A stretch of 64,000 nt of DNA, taken from positions 8,808,001 through 8,872,000 of the forward strand of contig NZ_CP152413.1 of assembly GCF_038967635.1 (NCBI RefSeq), in the 5' to 3' direction. The DNA is from Bradyrhizobium sp. B124. GTDB lineage: Bacteria > Pseudomonadota > Alphaproteobacteria > Rhizobiales > Xanthobacteraceae. Shown here one piece after another: positions 25,871 to 35,109 of the stretch. Every line of letters begins with the position of its first letter. The first letter of the stretch is position 1. The position numbers and the translations under genes were made by a program. The notes beneath the pieces were generated by a model. The model searched no databases, had not been told where the DNA came from, and was given only the letters and a program-made list of their open reading frames with translations.

Positions 25871-25943
25871 GGAAGCTCTCTGCCTGATATTGCCGGCAGG
25901 TCTTGCGAGCTCACGACCTGCCTGATATTAAACATGTGAATTG

Positions 25944-25959
25944 TTAACACGAATGTTAA
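25944..25959. promoter_or_regulatory. TTAAC/GTTAA repeat upstream of the polysaccharide locus
   Basis: TTAAC at 25944-25948 and GTTAA at 25955-25959 form an inverted repeat just upstream of the ATG at 25966. Read as direct repeats, the TTAA cores are 12 bp apart. The same 12-bp spacing recurs at 45282/45294 and 52576/52588. It is a candidate site for a regulator of the locus. Confidence 0.4.
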
Positions 25960-25965
25960 TTCCCG

Positions 25966-27408
25966 ATGACGGACCTTTCGGACGCTCGAATAGCGAAGGT
26001 ACCGGTTAGCTTCGGCGCCTTCTCGTTTGCTTTTGCCTCGCTCGAGGCGTTTGCTGTCGTCTTCGAGATGATCATCGTCGTGCTGTCCAGCATCATTGGC
26101 GGCGCGACCTATCACCTGTTTTACTACCACACGGTTTATAGCAACAGCTTCGAGGGTTTTCTAGGGATCGGGGTCCTCGCCGCAATCCTTCACATGTTCG
26201 TGGCGAAGTCGCAGGGCCTCTACAATGCGCAGGTGCTGGCCGGTCTCGATCGGCGCTGGAGCAGCCTGCTCGGCGGGTGGCTGCTGGTGGTCCTGCTGAT
26301 GACCCTGATCATCTTCCTTCTGAAGGTTGGCTCCGGCGTCTCGCGCGGGTCGGTGATGTCGTTTGGCCTGATCGGCGGCCTTGGGCTGGTGGCCGGACGG
26401 ATGCTGCTGCAGGCGCCGCTGCAACGTGCGATCGACCGCGGCATGCTGGCGACGCGCCGTGCGGTCGTGGTCGGGATGGCGGACGAATTGTCCCGGGTGC
26501 GGCAATCGAGCCTGCTGCGCGATTTCGGCCTCAGCGAGGTGCGACGGATCCAGTTGTCCAGCCTGTCCGACAACGCGGGCGACCGCGCCGCCGTCGCGTC
26601 AGCCATTCGCGCGGCACGGGAGTGCGGCGCCGACGAGATCATCCTGGCGATGCCCTGGCAGGAGGAACCGCGCATCCAGTTCGTGTGCGATCAGCTGCGC
26701 GCGTCACCGCTGCCGGTGCGGCTGCTGCCGGATCGGACGGCGGAGCGGTTCCTGGCGCTGCGGATGGTGGCGTCCGGCCCGATACCGACGCTGGAAATGC
26801 AGCGCTCACCGCTGACCTCGGTCGAGCGTGCCGGCAAGCGGCTGTTCGACATCGTGGCATCGAGTGGCCTTCTGGTGCTGTTCGCGCCGCTTTTGATCGG
26901 GACGGCGATTGCGATCAAGCTCGATTCCAGGGGGCCCGTCCTGTTCCGGCAGCGCCGCAACGGGTTCGACGGCAAGCAATTCACCATCCTCAAATTCCGC
27001 TCCATGCATGTGCTCGAGGACGGCGATGTCATCACGCAGGCTCGCGCGAACGATCCGCGGCTGACCGGGATTGGCGCCACGCTGCGCCGCCGCAGCATCG
27101 ACGAGCTGCCGCAGCTGGTGAACGTGCTGCGCGGCGACATGTCGCTGGTCGGGCCGCGGCCGCATGCGCTGGCGCATGACGACAAATATTCGAAGCTGAT
27201 CGCAAGCTATGCGCAGCGCCAGCACGTCAAGCCGGGCATCACCGGCCTCGCACAAGTGCAGGGACTGCGCGGCGCGACGCCCGCGATCGAGGACATGCAG
27301 CTGCGCGTCGCGCACGATCTCATCTACATCAAGAGCTGGAGCTTCGTGCTCGACCTGCGCATCCTGTTGCGCACCGTCGGCGCGGTGCTGCGGCACAAGG
27401 GAATCTAG
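25966..27408 (+). CDS. Undecaprenyl-phosphate sugar phosphotransferase (polysaccharide initiation)
   Basis: The protein has 480 residues. Several membrane helices occupy residues 15-150, followed by a nucleotide-binding-like middle domain. The C-terminal bacterial sugar transferase domain (about 285-480) begins KRLFDIVASSGLLVL, continues FRQRRNGFDGKQFTILKFRS, and has the catalytic Asp-Glu in SIDELPQLVNVLRGDMSLVG with PRPHA. This is the WcaJ/ExoY-type initiating enzyme, which places the first sugar-1-phosphate (usually glucose) on undecaprenyl phosphate at the inner membrane. It is the first plus-strand gene of the polysaccharide locus. Confidence 0.93.
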   Translation: MTDLSDARIAKVPVSFGAFSFAFASLEAFAVVFEMIIVVLSSIIGGATYHLFYYHTVYSNSFEGFLGIGVLAAILHMFVAKSQGLYNAQVLAGLDRRWSSLLGGWLLVVLLMTLIIFLLKVGSGVSRGSVMSFGLIGGLGLVAGRMLLQAPLQRAIDRGMLATRRAVVVGMADELSRVRQSSLLRDFGLSEVRRIQLSSLSDNAGDRAAVASAIRAARECGADEIILAMPWQEEPRIQFVCDQLRASPLPVRLLPDRTAERFLALRMVASGPIPTLEMQRSPLTSVERAGKRLFDIVASSGLLVLFAPLLIGTAIAIKLDSRGPVLFRQRRNGFDGKQFTILKFRSMHVLEDGDVITQARANDPRLTGIGATLRRRSIDELPQLVNVLRGDMSLVGPRPHALAHDDKYSKLIASYAQRQHVKPGITGLAQVQGLRGATPAIEDMQLRVAHDLIYIKSWSFVLDLRILLRTVGAVLRHKGI

Positions 27409-27448
27409 CGGGTCGGGCATCCGGCGGCTGCCCGCGTGCCGGCGCGCG

Positions 27449-28045
27449 CTACTCCGGAATGCTCTGGCCGGCGTCCTTGAATTCCGCCTCGATGATGCGC
27501 CGGTTGGCATCGATCGCCACGCGATAGGCCTGGCCGAGCGCGCCCTTCAGCTCCGGCGCACGGGTGAGGATCAGGCGGATCTGCCGCTGCAGCAGATCGA
27601 CCAGCTCCACATCGCGCGTGGTGTCGACCTGCGCCAGCAGGATCAGCCGCGGCGCGATCAGGTCGCTGCGGTTGAAGCCGGTGTAGTAGGACATCTTCAG
27701 CGCCTTCGATGCGGTCGGGTTCAGCCAGTCGAACCGCCCGGTCGCCGAGGCGAGGCCGAACCAGCCGCCGGCGTCCATCGGCGAGAGCCGAAGCGCGCGG
27801 GTGAAGGCGGCTTCGGCCGCCTCGGGCGAGGTCTGCAACTCGCTCCAGCCATCGGCAAGCCAAAGTTCGCTCCTGACCACGCCGACATCGGCGGCGAGCC
27901 AGGGTTTGCCGCGCAATGCATCGGCGGCCAGCCACCAGATCGACAACGCCAGCGTCGCGGCGCCGATCGCTGCCGCGGCCGGCACGAAGGCCGGCGACAG
28001 CTGCCGTGCGTGACGCCGGGGCGCGTCAGCCTTCGCATCAGCCAT
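27449..28045 (-). CDS. Membrane-anchored helical-repeat protein of the polysaccharide locus
   Basis: The protein has 198 residues with one N-terminal membrane helix (about 20-42) and then helical sequence resembling TPR folds. The segment LKMSYYTGFNRSDLIAPRL near residue 118 matches LRMSYRLGPNEGWIVVKRS in the product at 35093-35935, so the two are probably paralogues. Its start overlaps the phosphatase gene by eight bases. It is the last gene of a three-gene minus-strand operon. It may act as a periplasmic scaffold for assembly; that is inference. Confidence 0.7.
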   Translation of the reverse strand: MADAKADAPRRHARQLSPAFVPAAAAIGAATLALSIWWLAADALRGKPWLAADVGVVRSELWLADGWSELQTSPEAAEAAFTRALRLSPMDAGGWFGLASATGRFDWLNPTASKALKMSYYTGFNRSDLIAPRLILLAQVDTTRDVELVDLLQRQIRLILTRAPELKGALGQAYRVAIDANRRIIEAEFKDAGQSIPE

Positions 28046-28817
28046 GGCGCGCGGCCCGGTTGCCAGTCATCAGCAGGGTTCGCTGCACGCCCTCCAGCTT
28101 GACGCAGGTCAGGCGGCCCGTCGCATAGGCGCCGGTGTCGACATTGATGCGGTTGCGCAGCAGCTCGGCTTCCTGCACCGGCGTGTGGCCGTGGACCACG
28201 ACCTTGCCGAAATCATCTTCCGACACCAGGAAGTCGTCGCGGATCCAGAGCAGGTCCTCCTTGCGCTGTTGCTTCAGTGCGACGCCGGGCCTGACGCCGG
28301 CATGCACGAAGAAATAGCGGCCGCGGGAATAGCTGATCGGCAGTGAGCGCAGGAAGGCGAGATGGGCCGGCGGCATCTGGCGGACCAACTGCCCGGCGAG
28401 CGCCCTGCGTTCCGCGGCGTCGGGATTGAGCGAGGGCGTCAGTCCATAGGATACCAGCGTCTGCAGGCCGCCGAATTGCCGCCATTGCGAGAGCATGTCG
28501 GGATTGACGAGAAACTCCAGCAGGCAAGCCTCGTGATTGCCGAGCAGGCAGACCAAACTTTGGGTCCGGCGGCGTTGATCGAGCATCGCGATCACATCGC
28601 GCGAATCCGGTCCGCGATCGATGTAGTCGCCAAGGAAGACCTGGATCGGCCGCGCGGGCCGGAACTTGCGGATATCGGCGTCGATCCGTGCGCAGATCTC
28701 GTGCAGCAGGTCGGCGTGTCCGTGGATATCGCCGACGGCGTAGATGCAGGTCTCGTCGCCCTCGTCATGTTCGAGGTCGCCGGTCTGGCCGACCATACGC
28801 CGGAGGAGGCTGCGCAT
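28038..28817 (-). CDS. PPP-family metallophosphatase
   Basis: The protein has 259 residues. All PPP-family metal-binding motifs are visible: GDIHG (about residue 32), GDYIDRG (about 65), GNHE (about 98), and the later His residues in FVHAGVRPG and VVVHGHTP. Such enzymes remove phosphate from Ser/Thr, sometimes Tyr, or from small molecules. The start is 7 bp after the membrane protein at 28825-30117 and its end overlaps the helical-repeat gene, so it belongs to the polysaccharide operon. It may counteract the tyrosine autokinase at 32836. Confidence 0.9.
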   Translation of the reverse strand: MRSLLRRMVGQTGDLEHDEGDETCIYAVGDIHGHADLLHEICARIDADIRKFRPARPIQVFLGDYIDRGPDSRDVIAMLDQRRRTQSLVCLLGNHEACLLEFLVNPDMLSQWRQFGGLQTLVSYGLTPSLNPDAAERRALAGQLVRQMPPAHLAFLRSLPISYSRGRYFFVHAGVRPGVALKQQRKEDLLWIRDDFLVSEDDFGKVVVHGHTPVQEAELLRNRINVDTGAYATGRLTCVKLEGVQRTLLMTGNRAARHG

Positions 28818-28824
28818 CTGCGGT

Positions 28825-30117
28825 CTAGCCCGCCTGCAACGGTGAACGGCTGATCCGCTGTGCCAGTCCTGTTCCGATCACGGCTCCCAACACGATCACT
28901 CCGGGCAGCGCCGGCAATTCCGGCAAGGTAAAGGCGGCGAGCGCCAGCGTCAGCAACACGGCTGCCGCCGCCGCTGGATAGGACCAGTCACGGCCGCGAT
29001 TGCGTGCACCGGCCATGAACGCAGCGATGCCCACGATCGTAACCGCGAGTGAAGTCCAGAACATGGCGGAACCGAACTGCGTGATCAAGGCGGCGGCACT
29101 GGTCGCCACCACAGGCCGCGTGGTTGCGCCTTGCCAGTCCATGTAGGTCGATGCCAGCTTTGCCGTGGTGCCGGCGCCGCCGCCGAGCGCGGGCAGGTCG
29201 GCGAGCAGATTGTGGGTCGACTGCACGAGCTCGTCCGGCGCATGGGTGAAGGCTATGGCAAGCGCCACGTCGGGATGACGGTTGGCGATCGCCGTTAACA
29301 GCGCGATCAGCGCGATCGCAGCCGCAGCGGCAGCGCTGCTCCAGCGACGCAGATGAAGTTTTCGCGCGGCGAAGGTCATCAGGACGAGCACGATGCCCGC
29401 TGCGATTGCGATCGCGGCACCGCGCCTTCCGTACCAGCAGGCGCTGGCGGCGCAAAACAGCGCGCTGGCGGCGAGCAGCCGGCGCAATCGGGCCGACTGG
29501 GTGGCCGTGCGGCCGCCAATATGTCCGCCGACATCGAGCGCGCGCGCAAGGCTGAACGGGACGCCCATGAGAACGACGACGAGGAATCCGTTTGCCGTCC
29601 CGTCATGCGCAGCGTCGGCCGCGCCAAGCCAGGCTTTGATCGGATCGCTATACAACAGCAGGATCAGCGCCGCGACGGCCGCGGTCGCTGCAATGCTGCG
29701 GGCCACCATGTCGGCGCGGCGGGCATCGATTGCGATCGCCGCGGCGGTGATCATGACCGAGAGGAGCGACAGCCAGAGCAGCAGCGCGCCAAGGCTTGCA
29801 CCGGTATCGATCGTGATGCTGCCGCGGAGCGGTGTCTCCAATGTTTCGCCGGCGAACTTCCACACCGGATGCGCCCAGAACGTCAGCGGAAGCATCTGCA
29901 GGATGATCCAGAGCATCGGCATCAGCGCTGCCGCCACGGCGGGCCCGGCGACCCGCTTCAGGAAAGACAGTTCACCTGGCCGGATCGCCATCAGGCTTGC
30001 CAGCAGTCCGAGCGACGTTGCGGCGCCGACCAGGCCAATGGCGAGCGACGCATCGATGAGACCCACCGGTATCGACGCCCCGATCAAGATGCAGATGAAA
30101 GCCGTGACGTTCCACAC
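28825..30117 (-). CDS. Multi-spanning membrane protein, distant polymerase/ligase type
   Basis: The protein has 430 residues with about ten to twelve hydrophobic segments. A larger loop near residues 285-335 contains THAPDELVQSTHNLLADLPA and then GGGAGTTAKLASTY. The latter resembles the G-x-G-F/T motif in the big periplasmic loop of O-antigen ligases and Wzy polymerases. Similarity to the clear family members at 30923 and 37806 is weak, so this is a cautious call. It leads the minus-strand operon with the phosphatase and helical-repeat protein. Confidence 0.6.
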   Translation of the reverse strand: MWNVTAFICILIGASIPVGLIDASLAIGLVGAATSLGLLASLMAIRPGELSFLKRVAGPAVAAALMPMLWIILQMLPLTFWAHPVWKFAGETLETPLRGSITIDTGASLGALLLWLSLLSVMITAAAIAIDARRADMVARSIAATAAVAALILLLYSDPIKAWLGAADAAHDGTANGFLVVVLMGVPFSLARALDVGGHIGGRTATQSARLRRLLAASALFCAASACWYGRRGAAIAIAAGIVLVLMTFAARKLHLRRWSSAAAAAAIALIALLTAIANRHPDVALAIAFTHAPDELVQSTHNLLADLPALGGGAGTTAKLASTYMDWQGATTRPVVATSAAALITQFGSAMFWTSLAVTIVGIAAFMAGARNRGRDWSYPAAAAAVLLTLALAAFTLPELPALPGVIVLGAVIGTGLAQRISRSPLQAG

Positions 30118-30242
30118 GGGAGGGGCAAATCCTTGGGAAACAGGTCCTGCGGAAGATCAGAACGCAAGGCAGCGGGATGCCCCGGGCTCGCCGCAAGGTC
30201 AATGGAAATCGGGCGGGCCAGATCGCACGACCGCGTAGCGCG

Positions 30243-30527
30243 CTACTGCGGACGGCGCGCGGCGATGAGCGGCGGCGAGGTGCGGGACCGGAGCAACGGT
30301 GTGAGGGCGCTCGCCAGATATCCGCCCTGCAGCGATACCATGGCGATGATCATGAGCAGCGCAGTCTCGGACCACGAGAGGCGCGCTACACCGATGGCGG
30401 CCAGCAGCATCAGTTCGGCAAGCATCACCGGCACCAGCACCAGACAGTGCTGGCGCAGCCCGAGCACGGCGCCGCCGATCAAATTGCCAAGCAAAACAAA
30501 TAACATAACCAAACCCTGTGCCCGCAT
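30243..30527 (-). CDS. Small two- or three-helix membrane protein
   Basis: 94 residues with hydrophobic segments at about 5-20, 28-46 and 52-72, and a basic C-terminal tail. It lies 125 bp upstream of the minus-strand polysaccharide operon. Small membrane proteins such as ExoX repress exopolysaccharide production in rhizobia by acting on the initiating transferase. This one is similar in size and place, but I see no diagnostic motif. Confidence 0.55.
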   Translation of the reverse strand: MRAQGLVMLFVLLGNLIGGAVLGLRQHCLVLVPVMLAELMLLAAIGVARLSWSETALLMIIAMVSLQGGYLASALTPLLRSRTSPPLIAARRPQ

Positions 30528-30922
30528 ATTATCGGGCCGGGTCCTAAGCCGGGGTTAACCCGGTCGTCGCAAATCGTCGGAAGGTCACACGAAATCAAAG
30601 CCCAAGATCAAAGCCCAGGCGATGTCGCGCGGGGCCGCTTGCCTCACGGCGCCGCGCCGGTGCCGCTGAATTGCCTCATCTTGCTAACATTTTCTATCAA
30701 TTGCGTGCAATATATCGCGGATTATTGTGATTGTGGCAGTCGGCGCGTTACGGCTCCGCCGGAGTATTTGAATGTCGCGTGCGCATTTCATTCGAGCAAT
30801 GTCATGCATCAGATCCGTAACGCTGAACGGTCCGATCGTGGCCGCCTACAACGCAACTTTACTTCGTAATTCAATCAAGCTTGCGCCCTGATACTGGGGC
30901 GTGAGCCGGCCCGGCCGGCTTC
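30528..30922. promoter_or_regulatory. Divergent promoter region, 395 bp, no gene
   Basis: The region separates the small membrane protein gene (minus) from the O-antigen ligase-type gene (plus). It is AT-richer between about 30670 and 30740 and contains CTAAC at 30684-30688. A 76-codon frame at 30639-30869 has implausible composition. Promoters for both directions are expected here; I cannot place them exactly. Confidence 0.4.
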
Positions 30923-32437
30923 ATGACACGCTTACGATCACCTTCCGGCTCACGCGGGGCGACGGCATTGCCGTGGCCGGTGCGATGGTCGTCATGGCTG
31001 TTCTGCGCCGTCGTCGCTTTGGCTCCACTGCCGCTCGGCTCGGTCGGCGGCGTCGCGTCCGCGATCTGGTCGGTTCTGCTCGGAATCGCCTTGCTCGGGG
31101 TGCTGCCGATGCGTTTGCGCGGCAGCCAGCTCGCAATCCTCGCGATGACGGCACTGCTGACGGCGCTCGCCATGCTGGTGTTGCACGAGCAGTCGGCGGT
31201 GCGGCCCTGGTTGGGCGTGGCGCCGAACGCGCTGTGGGCGGAGGCCGGCAAATTGCTGCCCGCCGAGCTTCCGCCAGCCGTGACGATCGCGCGCGATCAG
31301 CCGTTCTATTCCGTGGGCGTCGGGATCGTCTGCCTGCTTAGCTTTGCGATCGGGGTCGTGCTCGGTGCGAACCGCGCATTGGCGCGCGGGTTGCTGCGGG
31401 CGGTGGCTGTAGCCGGCCTGGTCTATGCGATCCTTGGCATCGTCACCTTCGTGATCGATCCCACCCGGAACTACCTGCTTTACGAAAAGCAGGCTCATCT
31501 GGAGTGGTTGACGTCTCCCTTCGTCAACCGCAACACGGCGGGCATCTATTATGGCTGCTGTGCGCTGATCTGGCTGTTGTACGGCTGCGAATTGATCGAG
31601 CGGCATTGGCCGTCGCGTCGGACCAGTCTGCCACGCCTGTTGACGCGCTTCGATATGCCGGCACGGCGCCGGCTCGCCGGCCATGCATTCGGCTGGCTCA
31701 CTTGCCTGCTGGCGATGTTTCTGACCGGATCGCGCGGCGGCGTCGGGATCTCGCTGCTCGCTGCGGTCGTAGCCGCTGCGATCTTCTTTCGTAACCGGAT
31801 GCCGCGCCGCTACGGCCTGATCATGGCGCTTTGCCTCGGCAGCCTGGTCGCGCTGGCGCTGCTGCAACTGCTCGGTGGCGGCGTCGGCGCGCGCTTCAGC
31901 ACGATCGGCCTGTCGGATGAGGGACGATTCTCGACCTATCGCGCGACGGTGCGGATGATCTGGGATCATCCCTGGCTCGGCGATGGTTTCGGGTCCTTCG
32001 AATGGGTCTATCCGGCCTATCGCACCGACGACATCTCGTTGCGCGGGACCTGGAACCGGGCCCACAACAGCTGGCTCGAGCTGGCGTCCGACGGCGGAAT
32101 GTTAATGGCCGGCGCGGTCATGATCGCGCTGCTCGCAGCCTTCGGCGTGCTCGCGCATGGCGTGCGGACCCGCCGCCGCGACGTGATCGTGCCGCTCGCG
32201 GCGCTCTGCGCGTCGGCTGCCGGCGCACTCCATTCGATGATCGATTTCCCGCTCCAGATCACCGGCTACGCCGTTGTTATCGCGGCTTTGCTCGGGGCAG
32301 GCCTGTCACAATCGTTCCGCTCCGGCAGGACCACAGGCAGTGGTCGCGGCGAGAATGACGCCTGTATTGTGGCGGGTTCGCCAATTAACGTTGAATTCGC
32401 GGGCCGGCCCGGGGGCGCGGCGGGGCAGGGGTTTTGA
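30923..32437 (+). CDS. O-antigen ligase/Wzy-type membrane protein
   Basis: The protein has 504 residues and about twelve membrane helices. The family loop shows FLTGSRGGVGISLLAA, then WLGDGFGSFEWVYPAYR and TWNRAHNSWLELASDGG, as in Wzy polymerases and WaaL-type ligases. It joins repeat units or transfers glycans on the periplasmic side of the inner membrane. It is the first gene of the long plus-strand run to 41794. The last 40 residues are Gly/Ser-rich and vary from the family norm. Confidence 0.88.
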   Translation: MTRLRSPSGSRGATALPWPVRWSSWLFCAVVALAPLPLGSVGGVASAIWSVLLGIALLGVLPMRLRGSQLAILAMTALLTALAMLVLHEQSAVRPWLGVAPNALWAEAGKLLPAELPPAVTIARDQPFYSVGVGIVCLLSFAIGVVLGANRALARGLLRAVAVAGLVYAILGIVTFVIDPTRNYLLYEKQAHLEWLTSPFVNRNTAGIYYGCCALIWLLYGCELIERHWPSRRTSLPRLLTRFDMPARRRLAGHAFGWLTCLLAMFLTGSRGGVGISLLAAVVAAAIFFRNRMPRRYGLIMALCLGSLVALALLQLLGGGVGARFSTIGLSDEGRFSTYRATVRMIWDHPWLGDGFGSFEWVYPAYRTDDISLRGTWNRAHNSWLELASDGGMLMAGAVMIALLAAFGVLAHGVRTRRRDVIVPLAALCASAAGALHSMIDFPLQITGYAVVIAALLGAGLSQSFRSGRTTGSGRGENDACIVAGSPINVEFAGRPGGAAGQGF

Positions 32438-32460
32438 TTGGCGCGATAACTCTGACTATG

Positions 32461-32485
32461 CTAACGAACTGTTAGTATTCGTTAG
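32461..32485. promoter_or_regulatory. Three CTAAC/GTTAG half-sites on a 10-bp period
   Basis: CTAAC at 32461-32465, GTTAG at 32471-32475 and GTTAG at 32481-32485 are spaced exactly 10 bp, placing them on one helix face. They lie directly upstream of the ribosome-binding site of the small gene at 32496 and 350 bp before the autokinase gene. Confidence 0.5.
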
Positions 32486-32495
32486 GGAGATAGCA

Positions 32496-32708
32496 GTGTT
32501 CACATTTGAGCGGTCCGGCGGTCTTCCCGCTCCGCGCCTGGCGGTATTGGCACGCGCGGCGCCCGGCGGCGGCGCGCTCGAGGCCATCAATGGCAACAAC
32601 GTGAACACCGGCATTTTCAGCTTCACCTCGTCGGTCACCGGATCCGGCAACGGGGCGACAGGTACGACCGCGGGCCGCACCACGCTTCTTTCAACAGTTA
32701 CTCTCTGA
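32496..32708 (+). CDS. Small Gly/Thr/Ser-rich protein, tentative
   Basis: 70 residues from a GTG at 32496 with AGGGAG upstream. An N-terminal VFTFERSGGLPAPRLAVLA is followed by a Gly/Ala patch and a Thr/Ser/Gly/Asn-rich C-terminus (NGNNVNTGIFSFTSS). I do not recognise it and no signal peptide is convincing. The good ribosome-binding site and the position directly before the autokinase support it; the composition is ambiguous. Confidence 0.4.
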   Translation: MFTFERSGGLPAPRLAVLARAAPGGGALEAINGNNVNTGIFSFTSSVTGSGNGATGTTAGRTTLLSTVTL

Positions 32709-32835
32709 GCGGGCTTGCGATCGCCAATGGAGAATTCCCTGCAGCAACGCGCTTCGGTGTCAGCGGCGGGACGCTTCCCGGGATCATTGGAGGGCGCGAG
32801 GGCAGGCATCCTGCCGGCGCGGCGATAGGACGGAG

Positions 32836-35109
32836 ATGCTTCAACGCAACCAGATTTCGCCGGCTGTCGATCTGAGAAATCGTCCGGCCGAACTGCCGTC
32901 GCTGGCGGAAACCTTCGACGCCTTCGTCACCTATCTGCTGCGGCAGTATTTGGTCATCCTCGGGACTGCCGGCCTCTGCCTGTTCGGCGGCATCTGTTAC
33001 CTGATGACGGCAGCGCCGAGCTATACCGCGCTCGCCACGATGATCATCGACATGCGCAAACTCCAGGGCGCCCAGCAGCAATCGCCGGTGAATGACGCCC
33101 CGGTCGATTCCTCCGCGGTCGAGAGCCAGGTCGAAATCCTGAAGTCGGAGAACGTGGCGCTCGCGGTGATCCGCGACCTCAAGCTCAACGAGGATCCGGA
33201 ATTCATCGGCTCCGGGGCCGGCGCGGCGGGAGCGGTGCTGGATTTCGTGTCCGGTCTGTTTGCCGGCAGCGCGCCGCCCAACGAGTTCTACCGGACCCGG
33301 CGCGCGGTCCGCACCTTCGAGAAGCAGCTCGACGTTCGCCGCCGCGGCATGACCTATGTGATCGAGGTCTCTTTCCGCTCGCTCGATCCCGAGCGCGCGG
33401 CGCAGATCTCCAACGCCGTTGCCGACGCCTACATCGTCGAGCAGCTCGATTCCAAGTATCAGGCGACCCGCCGCGCCAGCGTCTGGCTGCAGGACCGCAT
33501 CCAGGAGCTGCGCAGCCAGGCATCCAATGCCGAGCGCGCCGTGCTCGACTACAAGAAGACCAACAACATCGTCACGTCCAGCGGCAAGCTGCTCAACGAG
33601 CAGCAGCTCGGCGAGCTCAACACCCAGCTGCTCCATGTGAAGTCGCAGGTCACCGACGCCAAGGCCAGGCTCGACCGCATCGAGGCGGTGGTGAAGGGAG
33701 GCGTCCCCGATGCGACGGTTGCCGATACCCTGAACAACCAGGTCATCACCAAGCTGCGCTCGCAATATCTCGAACTTGCCAACCGCGAGGCCGACTGGTC
33801 ATCGCGCTACGGCTACAATCACCTAGCAGCCGTCAATCTGCGCAACCAGATGCGCGAGATCCAGTCGTCGATCATCGACGAATTGAAGCGGCTCGCCGAG
33901 AGCTACAAGAGCGACTATGCGATCGCCCTGCAGCGTCAGACCGAGATCGAGCGCGCCGTGAACGATTCGGTTTCGCAGTCGCAGTCCACCAACCAGGCAC
34001 AGGTCACGCTGCGCGAGCTCGAGAGCTCGGCCCAGACCTATCGCTCGCTTTATGACAATTTCCTGCAGCGCTACATGGAAAATGTGCAGCAACAATCGTT
34101 CCCGGTCAACGAGGCGCGGGTGATCACCCGTGCCTCGCGTCCGCTCAGCAAGAGCCACCCGCAGACCCTCGTCGTGCTCGCGCTCTCGGCGCTCGGCGGC
34201 CTGATTGCCGGGCTCGCGCTCGGTGTGTTGCGCGATCTCTATGACCGGGTGTTCCGCACTGCTGACATGGTCGAGACCATCCTCGATGCCGATTGCGTCG
34301 CGATCGTTCCCCGCCTCTCGCCAAGCCAGCTCAAGGCGCCGGTGGCCGGTCGTCCGAACCTGCCGGTCGGCGCGCGCCTGATCCAGCGCGGCGACGAGCC
34401 GGTGCTGTGGGCGGCGATCGATTCACCATTCTCGCGGTTCTCGGAAGCGATCCGCTCGATCAAGGTCAATGCCGACCTCAACGTCACCAAGCCGTCGAAG
34501 ATCCTTGGCCTGACCTCGGCGCTGCCCAACGAGGGCAAGTCGACGCTGGCCTTCGTGTTCGCGCAGCTGGTCGCCCAGAGCGGGGCGCGCGTGCTCCTGA
34601 TCGATTGCGACCTGCGCAATCCCTCGCTCAGCCGCAAGGTTGCCGCGAACGCCGAGCGCGGCATTCTGGATGTATTGTCGAACAATGCGACATTGCAGGA
34701 CACGCTGTGGTGCGATCCCGAGACCGGCCTTGCCTTCCTGCCGGGCGCCACACGGTCGCGCATCGCGCATTCGCACGAGGTGCTGGCCTCCGACCAGATG
34801 AAGGATTTCATCGACGGGGTCCGCAGCCATTATGATTACGTGATCGTCGACTTCCCGCCGCTGACGCCGGTGGTCGATGTCCGCATCACCGCGCACTTCG
34901 TCGATTCCTTCGTCTTCATCGTGGAATGGGGCAAGACCCAGGTGCAGGTGGTCGAGCGGGCACTGCGCAGCGCGCGTGCGGTCAACGAGAACCTGCTCGG
35001 TGTCGTGCTCAACAAGGCCGATATCGCCGCGATGAGCCGCTATAGCGGCTATGGCGGCAAGAACTACTATTACAACTCGCATTATGGGCGATATGGTTAC
35101 ACCGAGTGA
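32836..35109 (+). CDS. Polysaccharide co-polymerase with tyrosine autokinase domain (Wzc/ExoP type)
   Basis: The protein has 757 residues. Membrane helices near residues 40-58 and 440-460 flank a large periplasmic coiled-coil part. The cytoplasmic BY-kinase domain has Walker A ALPNEGKSTLAF (about residue 565), Walker A' LLIDCDLRNPS and Walker B VIVDFPP. The C-terminus carries the autophosphorylated tyrosine cluster type: SRYSGYGGKNYYYNSHYGRY. It controls chain length and export of the polysaccharide by cycles of phosphorylation. No outer-membrane Wza partner is in the window. The next gene begins inside its last codons. Confidence 0.94.
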   Translation: MLQRNQISPAVDLRNRPAELPSLAETFDAFVTYLLRQYLVILGTAGLCLFGGICYLMTAAPSYTALATMIIDMRKLQGAQQQSPVNDAPVDSSAVESQVEILKSENVALAVIRDLKLNEDPEFIGSGAGAAGAVLDFVSGLFAGSAPPNEFYRTRRAVRTFEKQLDVRRRGMTYVIEVSFRSLDPERAAQISNAVADAYIVEQLDSKYQATRRASVWLQDRIQELRSQASNAERAVLDYKKTNNIVTSSGKLLNEQQLGELNTQLLHVKSQVTDAKARLDRIEAVVKGGVPDATVADTLNNQVITKLRSQYLELANREADWSSRYGYNHLAAVNLRNQMREIQSSIIDELKRLAESYKSDYAIALQRQTEIERAVNDSVSQSQSTNQAQVTLRELESSAQTYRSLYDNFLQRYMENVQQQSFPVNEARVITRASRPLSKSHPQTLVVLALSALGGLIAGLALGVLRDLYDRVFRTADMVETILDADCVAIVPRLSPSQLKAPVAGRPNLPVGARLIQRGDEPVLWAAIDSPFSRFSEAIRSIKVNADLNVTKPSKILGLTSALPNEGKSTLAFVFAQLVAQSGARVLLIDCDLRNPSLSRKVAANAERGILDVLSNNATLQDTLWCDPETGLAFLPGATRSRIAHSHEVLASDQMKDFIDGVRSHYDYVIVDFPPLTPVVDVRITAHFVDSFVFIVEWGKTQVQVVERALRSARAVNENLLGVVLNKADIAAMSRYSGYGGKNYYYNSHYGRYGYTE

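Noticed and set aside
29353..30558. 401-codon frame on the plus strand
   Set aside because: It is antisense to the multi-spanning membrane protein at 28825-30117 and has shadow-type composition.
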